Origin: Apteryx mantelli
Lineage: Eukaryota > Chordata > Aves > Apterygiformes > Apterygidae
Assembly (NCBI RefSeq): GCF_036417845.1
Contig: NC_089991.1
Span: 11,909,001-11,973,000 of the forward strand
Direction of reading: 5' to 3'
DNA: 64,000 nt
Below, piece by piece: positions 26,000-39,119 of the stretch. The notes under the pieces were generated by a model that had not been told where the DNA came from, ran no database searches, and worked only from the letters and a program-made list of their open reading frames with translations. Numbering within the stretch: position 1 is the stretch's first letter; each line of letters opens with the position of its first letter. The position numbers were made by a program, and so were the translations under genes.

Positions 26000-28900
26000 G
26001 TCTGTGGGACTGTGCAGAGCGAGTCGTCTGCTGGGGTTTGCCATGAAACATCCCCTTTCCCTTCTAACCCACTCAGGAATAAAAGCAATCGAGCCGCTGT
26101 TTCATTTCCATGATCCAACTGACTGGCTAGCAGAGTTGGGGGTAAACAAAATTATTTATAAATCAAACTCTCTGAACAGCTCCAGAGGAGGTGAGTGGCA
26201 GAAGTCCAAATACTTCATTTCAGCTGTTTAAAAACACAGCTTGATTTTTTTTTTTTTTTGAGGTGTTCCCTCTCTGCACTGAATTTGCTTTCCATACTTT
26301 AAAAGGGTTAAACATAAAAAGGTTAAAAGACTGGAAAGCATCATCTCCTCCAAAACAGAAAAACTACTTGGGACACCTAAAGCACTTTCCAGCCTCTAAA
26401 TGAAGCTTCTTGGTAGTTTTCCTGCCACCAGAATCTCCAGTTCTCGCCCCGACTTTTTTTTTGGTGGTGGCTGTGCAACCCAAGGTGTTTTCAAAAACCA
26501 TCTCTGGGTGCTGGCGGAAGAAGCCGAGCTCCGGAGAGGCAGCTCTGGCGCCGCGGGGCCAGTCCTGCCTCAGCTTTCCCACCTGGAAAGCCAGCTCAGC
26601 CGCCGCCGTTCCACCTCGCTCACCATTCCCGAGCGGCCCGTGTCGGGAACGGCTCCCTCAGAGCGGCGGCTCCTGGCACCTTCCTATCTGCGCCTAGGAG
26701 GCCGATAACGCAGCAGCGCGAGCGTGGCTGCCCGTGGCGCTGCGCGGCCGCTCGGGTTTCCCGGCCGCCGGAGCGGCGGTGGTCCTAGCGCCCGGGGGGA
26801 ATGCCGGGGAGTGTGACAGCAGCGAATCCCAGAGTGCTTCCCCCCACCCCGGCCCTGTGGTTTCATTTCACCAAACAACCCCATTTTTCCGCTTCACCCT
26901 CTCGAAATAATAATAATAATAACAGTGAAGCCCCCGCGCGCGCCGGCGGGGGCCCGGGCAGCAGACGGCTGCAGCGGCAGCGCAGCCTCCGCGCTGGCAG
27001 CGGGTGTTTATAGCGGCAGGCTCGCCGGCTGCACTCGGAATGAGGACTCCCTCCCACCAGTCTGGCTTGATCGTGGAGAAAGTTTCAAGGCAACTGGGTC
27101 ATCTTCTGAAGGAGTCCACGCAGAAATTGTGCCTGACTCCAGCGGAGACGCATCCCGCAGGCGGGAGCGCAAGGAAATCCCACGCCTGAAATACGAAGTC
27201 ACAGAGATTACAACAGGAAAGGATCCGTACGTCTAACGAGACGAGGAATTAAGCGCTGGACCAGATTGCCGGGGTTCCCTGGAGCGCTCAGAGCCAGCCT
27301 GGGCACCGCTTTTTCCAAAGCCCTCGCCCCAGCCGGAGCGGGCGTTGGAGCTGTGTCACGCTCCCGCGCGGCAGCCCGGCAGCAGCGGGTGCCAGCAGCT
27401 TGCAACCCAAATAATCTGTAACCGCATCAGCGCCCCTTCGCGCCCTGCAAATCCTGCCAGCCCTGCACTGGTGCCGGCGGCAGGCTCTGGACAGGGGGCA
27501 GCCCGGGCTCCACCGAGGGGAGGAGGGGGCACGCAGAAAATTGCACTTTTGAAAATACCGAGATTTTCTGCGCAGGCTACGCAGCCTGAGAAAGCTTCGG
27601 TGTTTGCTGCGGCTCAGGGTGGCTGCTTTTCTTTCATTTCTGGGAGCGCGCGACTGAATTTCTCTTTTAAAATGCTTTTCCTCGGCGGTTTTCCAAGGAC
27701 GGTTTTGGTGCCGGCTCTAAGGAGTGGCACCGGTCTTGCAGGGCCGTGGTGCCGACCCGCTGCTACTGCTGCTCTTGCGGGAAAGCTCAGCGTCTCGCGG
27801 CCGCGTGCCGGAGCCCCGACGCAGGGCTTGCGCACGGGGACGTGGCGACGGCGCCTGGGTCAAAGATGCACTTAAACCCCATTAACTCGGTGCCACTGGA
27901 AAAGGGCCCAATTAAGTCGGTGCCGCAGAAAAGGGGGATTAAGCGAAGAGGCGCGGGAAGGTTTTAGGAGGGGATTTCCTCCCCCCGCCCTGCGGGGCCA
28001 CTGCCGGCAGTGCCTGGGTGCTCAGCGCCCTTCAGGGCAGCCCGGGGCCGGCGCGGCCCCCTCGGCCCCGCTTTGCCCCCGGGGCACGCGGCAGAGCAAA
28101 GCCGCAGTACGGGGCCAGCGTTCCGCCGCGGGGGGAAATTTTTAGGACAGGTTTTTGGCAGAGGTCAGAGCGTCGCGTTAGCGGCAGTGGCGGCGGCGGC
28201 TCTAACGAGAGCCAGCACATGTGCGCGCGCGCAAGATGCCTGCAAATTCCCTTATCCCGGGGAAGTCGCTGCAGTGACCTGCTTGGCTTTCGCAGAAGGG
28301 GAGAGTCGAAGGCCAGGCAGGACCAGGCGACCGCTTTGTCCGGCCCAGTTATCCGAAACCGCAGGATTTCGCTGAATCACGCAGTGCTTCGTGCCCGACG
28401 GCTGTGGCCAAGTGGCGATCTGTATCTTTCGGGAAATGAGGCAAATCAACTCTCGACTTCAGCATTTCTCGTGCCGGTTTGAAGCTGAAACTGCCAGGGT
28501 CCCATGACTGTGAAAAACCACGCTTTTGTTACAAATACATAGTTTAAAAAGCTTTTAATGCAATCACTTAAGAAGGTGTGTATGTGTGTTTATGTGTATG
28601 TGTGTAAATAATTTCTAAGTCGGTCTCAGGAGCTTTGGTTGCCTGACTCATGATTTTTTTATGCAGCACAACAGAAAATACAGTAAAACATACTTTCACG
28701 GTCTCAGAGGGCCCCGGCCTCCGCCGAGTACTCAAAAGCATCAATTACGTAAGCATTACGGGCAGGACAGCTTGTACGAGCCCTGTTAAAAAGTCACCCT
28801 GAGGATTCTGCCTCTAAATCCCCTCGCTGCGCTCGTGGCTGGAACTGATTTCTGCCCAGGCTTCAGCGCTAGGAGATGTTTTAACTTAAAACGCTGAAAA

Positions 28901-30529
28901 ACATTAAAACCAGGCCGTGTGCACTCCTTATTGAGAAAATCCCGCACAGATGGACTGCATTGAACCGCAAGCAATTATTTTCTGCTGTTCTCGTGAGCTA
29001 ATGAGATCATCAGCAGTCCGTGGCGGCGCTGCTTTCCCTGCGAGCCTGGGCATCCGACCTGCTCTTCGGCAGCCCCCGGCCGCGCAGCGCTAACGTGAAG
29101 CCCTTCGCGAGCCCTGCAGCGGCGGAGAGGCGGCGGGTTCGCTGCCAGGTGAGTAAGGGGAACCGAAGGCAGGCGACCGGCTTTTACAGGATCGGCAGCA
29201 AAAAGGCCAGGACCGGCGTTTCCCCGGTCATCCTCCTGCACGTGCTTGGGTGCACCGGGAAAGCCAGGAGCTGGCGTGCTGCCCGAGCGGGTGCTCAGCC
29301 CGGCACCAGCCCCCGTCTCGCGGAGGCGGCCGGCTGCGTGGACCCCACGGCTTTGGTACGGCACGTGCGGCCAGGACAAGAAAAATCACTTCTTTCCCCC
29401 GGGGCAAAGTCGGATTGGCCTGACGCTGGCCAGGCAGGCTGAGCACGTCCCCGTTTGGGGCTGCGCGGAGCGGCGGTGCCGGCCCAGCTCCGAACGGCCC
29501 GGCCGCCCCGGCCCTGGCATCGCCGGCCAGGGCGCACGGCCCGGCGTTGGCACCGCCGCGGCCCCCGTGCCGCCGGGACCGCGCGGGGCCGAGCGCGCCG
29601 CACACTCATCTCTCTGGCACGAGCGGCGGAGGGGCTGAGGCCTTATCAGCACCAGAGCCCCAGGGACCGCCGGGGCGCAGCGCTCCAGGCCCGGCCGCTT
29701 CCCGCAGGCAGGAGCTGTTATTGTCCAGGCAAGGGGCTTGAAGGCTCCCAAACCCGGCTCCAGCCTCAAAGGGGATTTCTTTCCCTGAGGCTTCCCGAGA
29801 CAGAGCAACATTTCTGCGTGCGTGCGTGCGTGCTTGCAGACGCCTCCGGCTGCAGGCACGGCCTTTTTTTCCTTCACCCTGGATATTCGCAGGGCTGTTT
29901 GCTTTCGGCAAGGAGCAGGCGCAGGCAGGGGCGAGACGCCCGCCTCCGCGCCGCCCGTCCGGCGGGGAGGGAGCCTGTTTCCCGCACGCCGCGGTGCTGC
30001 GCAGTTGGATAAATGCAATTGCCCTTTGGCATCTGCAGAGCCCTGAGCTGCTGGGGCCAGCAGTAAACGGGCTCCAGCGCCCGTCGGACGCCCGGGAGGT
30101 GGGCTGCTGCTCGCCCGGCAGCGAGCACGGGATGCTGCGGGATGGGACGGGACAGCAGCCGCCGCCTGCTCTTTGCAGGATGCAGAGCAGAGAGCGCTGG
30201 CTGCCGCCGCGGCCGGCCTCGAGCACCGGCTGCCCCAGAGCCGAGTCGCGATGCCAGCCTGGGGATCTGCTTGCCAAGCCTTTCCCAAAATCGCCATTTG
30301 TAAAAAAGCAAGATTCACAGGATCATTTCTTTGCACCAGTTGCTTAAGCAGGGGGACACCAGGCCTCCCGCTCCAGCCCGGAGCGGCCAAGAAAAGCAAG
30401 TGAAAGGAAATCGTTACGTTTTGCACTGCGATGCAATCGAGTTGTGCCTTATTAGCAGCGCGCAGAGCAAGAGCCTGGCACTCGCCGAGGCAGGAGCAAA
30501 GCTCCCGTTGACCGCTCTGGGAGCAAGAC
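26000..30529. other. non-coding flank with short CpG islands
   Basis: AT-rich patches (26220-26400, 28500-28980) alternate with short CpG-rich islands (about 26550-26780, 28010-28220, 29270-29640). A GT-rich run lies at 28575-28605 and cgtg repeats at 29817-29833. Open frames are overlapping and compositional. No exon recognised. Confidence 0.5.
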
Positions 30530-30830
30530 CAGGCTCTAATATGTTAGTGTAATCAGTGATTTAAAGAAGTAATCTGATCAGATGTAGCTAGTTATTATAA
30601 TGGAATCAGTGACTTTAACAAGCTCCTGCGCAGACTGGATTACTGCGTTCACTCATCCATAGTTCATTAGGGCTTCAGAAAGGGAATCCACGAGAAGTCA
30701 TGAAATATGATCCCCTAATCTCTCCTAAGCAGGAGAAGCCCAGCTATAAAGAAAATACCTTTTAAAAATACCCGTGAAGTGAATAAATCTCCCTCATGCT
30801 ACAAGGCAACGAAAGCTGACCTGCTAGAGA
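30530..30830. promoter_or_regulatory. strong candidate conserved enhancer
   Basis: A non-repetitive AT-rich block between GC-rich regions. AATCAGTGA occurs at 30551-30559 and again at 30604-30612, 53 bases apart. A perfect 12-base palindrome ATCTGATCAGAT spans 30572-30583. TAATC-type sites occur at 30550, 30570, 30637-30642 (inverted TAATCC) and near 30715; a cTATAAAgaaaa motif is near 30744. It lies about 14 kb upstream of HAND1. The arrangement suggests a homeodomain-driven element; function is inferred. Confidence 0.45.
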
Positions 30831-31339
30831 CAGGGATCTGCTAACTGGATGCATTTTCCGTGCCCGCGGTTCAAGAGGCTTCACAAAAGGGCCGCGCTCT
30901 TGGCTGGGGGAACAGAGGTCTTTCTGTTTGCACGGCCTGAAAATATCTTTCCAACAGTTTTCTTGGGTTTCCTGGGAGAGAGGGAAAAGAAAGATGGGCA
31001 GGAAAGAGGAGTGAGCAGGGCAGAGACACCGTCCCTAGCGGGGCCGCAGCAGTCGGAAAGCCTCGAGGAGGGAAATCCTGCCCATCGGGAGAAACGCCCC
31101 ATTTCTGGTGCCCTCTCAATCCCAGACCCCCTCCTTGAATTCGCGGCTGGAAACATCACCTACCTACGGCTCGCGACCGCGTTGCTGCCAGCAGGGCGAG
31201 TGCGGCCGGGCTCTCCGTGGCGAGCTGAGCGCCGAGCCGCCACGGGGCTGGATGGGGCTGGATGGGGCTCAGAGCCGGCTGGGGGGCTGCCAGCATCCCG
31301 TGGAGGGACGAGGGAAGAGAAACCCTGGCAGGATTCGTC

Positions 31340-31570
31340 ATCATGGACAAACCAGGCTGGCCCTTATCAGGGGGAGCGTTTAGCTGGCGATTAACTGAAG
31401 ACTTCATTAATACCGGCGCAGCTGGGACTGCTCAGGGGCTTAACCTGAAGCATGTGCTCTTCTGGCTGAGGGTCTTAATGCGCTTCGTGAACATCTGGAT
31501 AGCGACCGTCCGCTCCAGACCTTCCTTCTCCGCGCAGGCAGTTGGGTTATCTAAAGGGGAAGGAAGCGCA
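31340..31570. promoter_or_regulatory. enhancer-like block with GATA sites
   Basis: TTATCA (inverted TGATAA) at 31374-31379 and TTATCT at 31547-31552, with ATTAA cores near 31391 and 31408 between. Not repetitive. About 13 kb upstream of HAND1. Confidence 0.3.
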
Positions 31571-31859
31571 AAAGCCGACTCTGTCCTTCAGGGCCGCTTT
31601 CATTCTTGGGCCTTCCCGGGGGACGATTTGGCCGTACAGAGTGTCCTGGAAAAAAAAAAAAAGTCCCGTGATGGACGTAACTTAACGGGACACCTCGGCA
31701 TGCAGGCGGCCGGTGGGAGGCACCAGGAGCAGGAGGAGCCGGGAGGAGCCGCGGGAGGCAGACGGGGCCCCAAGCAGGGCAGAGCCTTTATTTTGGGCTC
31801 CCTTTCCCCCAAAAGAGCCAGGCAGGAAGGGGCTGGTCTTGTCCCCATCGCCAGCAGCT

Positions 31860-33260
31860 CCCGGGCATGTGCGTCCTCCCATGCCGAGGCGCCTCATCCC
31901 GGCGCCCGAGGCTTTGCGGCGGCGACGGCGGCACGGGGAGGGATGCGTGGGGCGAGGATGCCGCTGGGCAGCCCGCGGCTCGGCGCTGGCCCCGGCGGAG
32001 GGGCCGCGGCGCGGCAGGGCCCGTGCTCGCCCGCGCGGACGGGCCGCCGGAGCAAACGCCGTCTCTGCAGACACCTCCGCGCAGGCACTGGTACCTCTGG
32101 AAGCGCCGGCTCTGCAGACTCCAAACGCAGAGAAATGTTTGACAGAGGAGCACACGTATTCCAAACATTGTTTGATTCATGTTTTAAAGTCTCGCTTGCA
32201 AACATACTTCCACAGCTCGCACATCAATCACTGCAAATATGCTCTTATAAACAAAGCAATACAGACTGACTGTCTCTTCCACCCTACCATACGCAGGTCA
32301 CCGGGCAGCACCCCGAGGAGAGGCGCTTTCCAGCCACCCCGGGAGCAACAGCACAGGTAGCTCGGCAAAAAGCAGCTGCAAACCCGTCCCGTGCTGCTCG
32401 TGCCACGTGCCCGGGCGGCTGTGCCCCCCGGCCGGGCGGCGGCGAAGGCCCCCGGCACGACCCGGCGAAGCCGCCGCTTTTCCCCAAGCAGGCATCGCCG
32501 TCGCGCTAAGCCTTTCCCCCGCGGGAACGCAGGGCTCCGCGCTCCGCAGGCTCCCGCCGGCAGGCGACTCTCACCCTCCTCGGCCCTCTCTTCGGGAGAA
32601 CCGAAGGGGAAAGAATTCCAGCGGCGGCGCTTCCCCGCTGCCGCACGAGACGGATCGGCAAAAACGTCCCACCGTGATGCAGCGCAGCACTTTGTCCTGA
32701 AATGCTCCGCTACGTATAAATAAATGACTCCTCCGGAGCAGGGTGACACACCGCAGCCCCAGGCAGCGACACTGACAGATGCACTCGGCCTGGAAGCTTT
32801 AACGGGAACATGGCGCTGGCGGAGCCGGCAAAGGGAAATTTATGAGGGATTTGACAGAGGAAGAGGAAAAACAAGCGCCTTTGCCGGTCCGTGGGGTGGA
32901 GGAAGGCCCGGCGGGGCAGCAGCCCAGCCTGAGCACAGCTATTATTTACTGCGGGCAGTTCGGTAGCAGCCCGGGACCGCCGGGAGCCGCGCGGCAGCCG
33001 GGGCAGCCCGGTGCGGGAGCCGCGCGGCAGAGCCGAGGCAGCAGGCCTCGTTATCAGCGCAGGAAGAGCTGGAGCTTAGGGGCAAATAGGAGATTCCTTG
33101 CCTGTTGCGGTATTTTTTCCTACCGCGCCGTGACCCTGCCGGCTCCGGCGCTGCGGCGAGGGCTGGGCGCTCCGATCCGGCGCTTGCTTGCCAGCCGGCT
33201 CCGTGCGAGGCAGGGTGCCGCTTGCTGGGGGCGCGTAGAAAGCCCCCACCGGGGGTCTGC
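31860..33260. other. cluster of CpG-rich islands, no gene seen
   Basis: CpG-dense segments at about 31860-32060, 32390-32530 and 32960-33250, separated by AT-rich sequence at about 32130-32290. Long open frames over the islands occur in several frames on both strands and have no recognisable domain. Confidence 0.5.
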
Positions 33261-33549
33261 GAACTCACCGGAGCCCACGGCAGCTACTTAAATAAAAATA
33301 GTGGATTATTTTTGAGCGCCAGTGTCCGCAAACCCTGCAGAGCCCGCGGTGCGGCTGAACGCTGCATCCTAGCTTGCCCCCGTGGGAGTCACTCCCCAGC
33401 TCCGGCGCACGGATCTCGGCAGCCGCTTTTGGCCAGGAATCCGGCTTGCGGCCATGGCCAGGACCACGAGACCGATGGTGGCGGGGCTCCGGCTGCGGCC
33501 GCAAGGGACACGCTGGCGCGGAGGGCGCAGGAGAGGCGGCCGCGGCGGC

Positions 33550-33582
33550 GAAGGGGAAGGGGAAGGGGAAGGGGAAGGGGAA
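33550..33582. repeat. (GGGGAA)n hexanucleotide repeat
   Basis: About five perfect copies, followed at about 33614-33638 by a short (GGCAC)n tract. Both lie within a GC-rich stretch. Confidence 0.9.
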
Positions 33583-33952
33583 GGCCCTCATGGGCGCCCC
33601 GGCCTCGCTGCGTGGCACGGCACGGCACGGCACGGCATGGCCAGGGCGGCCCCGGGAAACGGCTCCGCTGCGGAGCAAAGGGTGCGAGGGTGCGTGTGCC
33701 GGGGCTCACGCCGGCCTTTGCCTCCCGCCTCCCCGCTACGGCCGGGTCGCATCCTGGGGCTTATTTCCAGGAGCTTTCACGGCGGTGACCAGCTCCAAAA
33801 GGAGAGTTCTTCTCCCGGCGAGAGGGGCCGCTGCTCTGCTCTCGCATTTTTCTGCCTGTTTGAGCCCCCTGCAAATACATCGGGGAGCTCCAGCGCGCCG
33901 AGCAGCTGGCGCTTTATAGGAGCTATATACATTTGATATGGATGTGTGTGTG

Positions 33953-33953
<1 letters not shown>

Positions 33954-33984
<31 letters not shown>
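33954..33984. repeat. G31 homopolymer
   Basis: 31 consecutive G preceded by a TG run. It can form G-quadruplex structures, and its length may be misassembled. It sits directly before an enhancer-like block. Confidence 0.9.
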
Positions 33985-33986
<2 letters not shown>

Positions 33987-33999
33987 ACGACTTCCTTGT

Positions 34000-34250
34000 C
34001 CCGTATGCTAAATAATAACATCCATATGAAGAAAAACAAGGGCCGAGCGAGGGAAACGGACCAACAAAGGCCTTTATCCGGCATAATCAGAGCAAGATCA
34101 GCTGCAACGCGCGAAGCAAATGCGCTTTACACAGGAGACCCAGCCCATCTAAGGTTTCGGCTCTGGTTAATGACACTGTAAATTAAGCCTGTCATCTTTA
34201 GAAATGATTTTTCTTTCAGTTTCAGCTTAAGCAAACAACAACAACCTTCC
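34000..34250. promoter_or_regulatory. candidate conserved enhancer
   Basis: Non-repetitive sequence with E-boxes CATATG (34023-34028) and CAGCTG (34099-34104), ATAATCAG, an octamer-like gcaaatgcg, and TTAATGAC/AAATTAAG homeodomain cores. About 10.3 kb upstream of the HAND1 start. Regulatory role inferred. Confidence 0.4.
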
Positions 34251-34813
34251 AAACCTGAGCTTTCACAGCAGCGTGCCCTCTCCCCCCACCCTCGCTCCTG
34301 GCAAGGACGCAGGGAGGGCTGCGAGCCGGCTCTCCCGGCGGTCGTGCCGCGACGCTGAGGAGGACCCGGCGGGCAGGAGCAGCCGAAATCTCGGTGCAGA
34401 GACCCTCCGCCCTGGGATTTCCTTCCCACGTGGAGCGGATGAGGCCGAGACAGCTTCCTCCGAACAGCCGCGGCGAGGAAGAGCGCCTGTCCAGAAGGAT
34501 CCCAATTCCCATCACTAACGCGCGGGCTTGCGTATACCCATTAGTAATAATTATGGCTTAACTGCATGGGCGCAGGGCATGGAGCCTCTGCTTTGTGCAG
34601 AAGGGGGTCAGAAATACCAGAAAGTTTGCAGCCAAAGACCCCGGGATAGAAACATTTATGGCTAAATGGCAGCCCGACGCTATTGCACACTTAGCAGCCA
34701 AAAGCATCCCGGTTCCCTACAGCTCCTCCGGGTCTCAGACACTTTGCCCCGCGCAGGGATAGCGGCAGTGCATTGGAGACTGTCAGGTGAGCCTGGTCTT
34801 TCGCACGATGGGA

Positions 34814-34845
34814 AACACACACACAAACACACACACACACACTCT

Positions 34846-34886
<41 letters not shown>
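34814..34886. repeat. (CA)n followed by (AT)18 microsatellite
   Basis: CA repeats at about 34814-34842, then a short spacer, then 18 AT units at 34851-34886. Confidence 0.95.
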
Positions 34887-34889
<3 letters not shown>

Positions 34890-34899
34890 AAATAGCATA

Positions 34900-37800
34900 T
34901 CGGGATTGCTGCTGCATATTGCTGAATCAAAAATCACCAGAATTTTTTTCAGTGCTTTGGGGATAACGCAGAAGCAGCGAAAAAAGGGCTTTTATGAAGG
35001 GATCTTGGTGACATTTCCTTGGGAAAGGTTTTTGTGGCTCCCTCAGAGCAGGGAGCAGCTGCTGGCTCCGGCGTGGGACGGGCCCTTCGCGGAGGCAGCC
35101 GGAGCGATGCCGGGAGCGGATGGGAAGGGAAGCACCTCCACGTGCGGCCCCAGGGCGGCGATCCGGCGGGGCCGAGCCTCTCCGACCCGGACAGCCCCGC
35201 TGCAAGCTGCCACCCCGACATGAATCGAAACCGCTCGACTCCACGGTATTTCACCAGCTGGGAGAGCTGTCCCTGCCCCTGGATCCGTGCCGGCAGTGAA
35301 GCCCAGACCGTGGCCACCTCCAGGGAAAGACGCTTTCTCGCCTTTGCCAGAGCACGGCAGCGGAGAGGGCGCTGGGCACCGGCGTGCCCACACCCCGCCG
35401 GCACGGCCGGCTCCGCAAAACGCCCTTGGAGCGGCTCCGTCGGCAGCGACGGGCTGGCGGCCTTCAAGGCAGCGGCTCTATTTCCGCGGGAGCTTTTGGA
35501 TTTATGGTGGAAAGCAAACCGCGTGCTTTCGTCCAAACTGCCAACCTAGACGCTTCCTGCAGAAACGGCTGGCTTTGAGTTTTGGGTTGTTTTTTTTTTA
35601 ATGGCTTCTCAGAGGGAAGGACTGGTTCGCACGAAGCTGCTCCAAATGTTTCCAAGCAAAATTTAACAGAAAACTGGAGTTTCAATTAAGTGCATTTTAA
35701 CAGGGAAAGCTTGTTTTCCCTTCACGTTCACTGTTCTTTGTGGGAAACAAGGAGCCAAGAGCAGAAACGTCTTCAGCTCAAAGCAAAGTATTTTGTTTCA
35801 TTTTTGAGAATTAGGGGGGAAAAAACTCGCAATTTTACAGGAGAATTTCTTTCCTCCCAATAAGCTCTATTTTAAACACGTTTTTTCCTCCCGAGTGGCT
35901 TAGGAGGCGTCAGATGCTGACATACAATAAATAAAGTTGTTCTCCTCCGGGGCCTGGATTCCCTTCCCATCCTCGCATCCCACCGCTCTCCAGAGCCCGG
36001 GGGAGGCAACGGCAGCCGCGGCACCCGCCGACCGCGCGCGTGCCCCCAGCTCTGCGGCCCGCCGGGGGCCAGCGCTCCCGCCCGGCGCCCAGCGCGCGGG
36101 GGATTTCATCGGAAAGCTGGTCCTTGTCCCAAACCGGCCGCTTTCGGAGCGCTTTGCAGCCCGAGCTGCCGGACAAAATGAAGCAGAGGAGGGTGGCAGA
36201 TAACAGTGTCATGTTAAGCGCCTTCCTGGGGCGGCTCGGTGCACGGGGCTGTCGTGTCTGTAATGCTTTCCCGATGGTGTAGTGCAGGGACGCATTCCAG
36301 AGCCGCGCGGGCCCCGCGGCAGGGCCACCGCCACGTCACTCCTGCCCGCACGCCACTTTCGTGGCCTCGGCTATAAAAGCAGGTGTGGCACCCAGAGGTT
36401 TGGGTACAGCCTGCCGCCGGCACAGGTTCTGCCTGCAAAAATGTTATTTCAGCGGAAGAAAGTGTCATTCGTCCGTTATCCGGATTTTCATGTCTTGGCC
36501 CCAGTTTTTGGCCACGAACCAAAACCCAAGGAAACAAACAGAAAATGACTGTCCCCCACCTCCTCGCCATCTCCTCCCCTAAAACTTCCATCCTAAAAAG
36601 GGAAATATTTGCAGTTCTGGTCTGAACCTGGCTGCAGTCCGGCTTCTGCCACTCACTCGCACTTGCCAAATGGGGAAAAAAGGTGGAAAAAAGCACCAAG
36701 AGTATTTAGGAATTAATTGTTAAAAAATTTTTCAGTTGAGAAAAAGTCCTAACACGCTTATTAACTTTTAAAAACCATCACAGTCTGCAGCAAGCAACCC
36801 TGATTTTGCAAAATTGTCTTGCACCTCTTGCTGTAACCGGCCTGCCGAGCCGGTGGCTGCAGAGAGCCGCGGGCCGGGGGTCCCCAGCCCCTCTGCCCGC
36901 CGGGCTCTGCCCCCCGCCGCCCCTCTCCCCACCCCCACGTCCCACCCTCCAAACCGAGTTTCCTTCAGGTTTTTGTCTTTGCTCAGACTCGTTTCCTGCC
37001 GCGAGCTCTTGAGGCTCTGCTGCCCGTTTTAACAATTTTGTGGCATCTGCCTTTTCTCTGCCCTGGAGCGTTTCAACACAGCCCGATTCCCTCGCGGTTT
37101 TTCCCCACCGTGTTGCCGCTCAGGGCTCTGCTGGACGCTCTCGGGATGCCCGGTGGGGGAAGCCAGTCCGTGTGGGCTGCTAAAGGCCCTTCTTGCGCTG
37201 ACATGGCCCGGGAGGCCGTGGGGGAGCCAGGCTCCGAGGAGGGCTTGCTCCAGGAGGCATCCGCTAGTGCTAGCTCGTTTTGGGTTCCCAACACTTCAGG
37301 ATCTTCAGCGACCCAAGAACGTGGGGCAGACATTTGTGGGGAAGAGGCAAGCAAATCCCGAGCCATGTGGCCAAGACAGGGAGAAGGATTTGGGGGCATC
37401 TCAGAAATGTGGGGCCACCCCATAGAAAGTCCTTTAGGAGAAACAGCCCCTCTGCTCCCCTGACTGTGGAACAACAACTTCGGCCTCCAGGGAGAGAGAA
37501 GCAGTCGCCCTGGGATTTTAGGAGATGTGAGACAGCAGCAGTGAGAACACACCAGGACTTGTCGTTATTCGGGTAATGCTGCAGCCCCGGGAGCTCTAAG
37601 GCCAGACCCTGGCGCAAGGTGCTGCATAAAGAGCACCAGAACCCCCCCCCCAAGTAACTTATAATCAAAACAGAAGTAACCAACCCAGATGGACATGCAC
37701 AGAAGGGTGGGTGGGAAGTTATGATACAGCTTGGAAGACGAGAAGAGGTCTCACCACAGAGAAACCCAGGCAGGATGCTCATCCGTGTTTCCAGAAGCCC

Positions 37801-39119
37801 CTCAGTGCACACACGTTTTGCTGAGCACTGGGATGTGCAGAGCTTCGCTAGATCTTCCTGCCCTAATACAGTGGCCTGTGTCACTGTCACCGTCCGTCTG
37901 TCACTACAGAACCGGCACAGAGCCCCGGTTTTGTCTGCAACGTCATGCAAACGCTGCAGTATCAGAGGAGAACTCAATACCCGACCGGCCACCCGCGTCA
38001 GTCTCTCTCCCCGCACGAGGCACAGCGCCGGCGCGACGCACGGGAGCCCCATCTCTCCGGAACGGCGGGGCCCAGAGAAAGCCCTGGTGCTCCCGGAGAG
38101 GGGCAGCGGCCCGGGCAGGAAGGGGCCGTGAGCTCATCCAGCGCCTTCTCCTGCCAAGCGCATATAACGAGTCACGAAGCAAAGGCCGACGGACCGAGCG
38201 GCGCTAAGGAGATAGTCGCAGCCCGCACGGTGCCACCGAGGCCACAGCGGCGCCGACGCCACCGGTGCTGGGCGCCGCGTCTGCCATCAGCGCCCCGCGG
38301 TGCGCCAGGAGGGAGGAGGCTGCAACCTGCATCGCAGCCCCCCGTTTTTCCTACCAGTGCGCACGCACACGAGTGGAGGGGCGACCACCGAACCTGCAGG
38401 CGTGTCAGGAGCAAGGGAAAGCTGGAACCACGGGCCAGGTGTGACCCGGCCAGATCCAGCGGTTTGTCTCCATCCGTGGCCAGAGCCAGACGCTGTAGGT
38501 GAAGACGCCAGGAGCTGCCTTAATAGGCGATTATGCAATAGCGCTCTCGTGGAGGAAATGTCTTTCCCAATCCCCAGCCATTAGCAGTTGGCTTATGCCC
38601 TGGAGCATGACATTTTAGAGCCCTTGTAAATTTGCTTCAGGAGTGGAAAGTGCACGGAGGAGGGGCAGGGCGCTGGTTTTCGTCAGGGAGCTGCACCAGC
38701 TGGGAGCTCTTCTCCGCTTATCGCTGGGATTGCAGAGATGCCCCTCCGGGTCGGCACCCAAATCCTGCCCCCAGAGCGGGGCTCCGGGCCGGGCACCTCC
38801 TGCACCGGGCCAGCAGCGGCCCCGAGGCTTCACGCCTGAACGTCTGTCTCAACGGGGAATTTGAGCGGAGGAAAGAAGAGAATTTGGGGCAGAAGGGCTG
38901 TTTCCACTTCGTTGCTAAGGTTCAGTTGGAGGGAGACCGGCCAGCCAGGGAGCGAACCAGCCCGAGTCGCCCTGCGGGCTGGCAAATGGGTGCGAGCCCG
39001 GGCTTGAGCACCCTTTTTCCCATCATCTCCAATTGCGTGTCCATGACAGGTAACGTAATAGCAGAGCAAAGTCCCTTTCCGGCAGTCACAGAATCCCTCC
39101 ATCGACTTCAGTGGCATCC
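34900..39119. other. non-coding flank, mixed composition
   Basis: CpG-rich patches at about 35050-35480, 36000-36130 and 38000-38330; AT-rich sequence at about 35580-35930 and 36600-36790. No coding exon, RNA gene or recognisable transposon was seen. Open frames overlap on both strands without domain matches. Confidence 0.5.
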
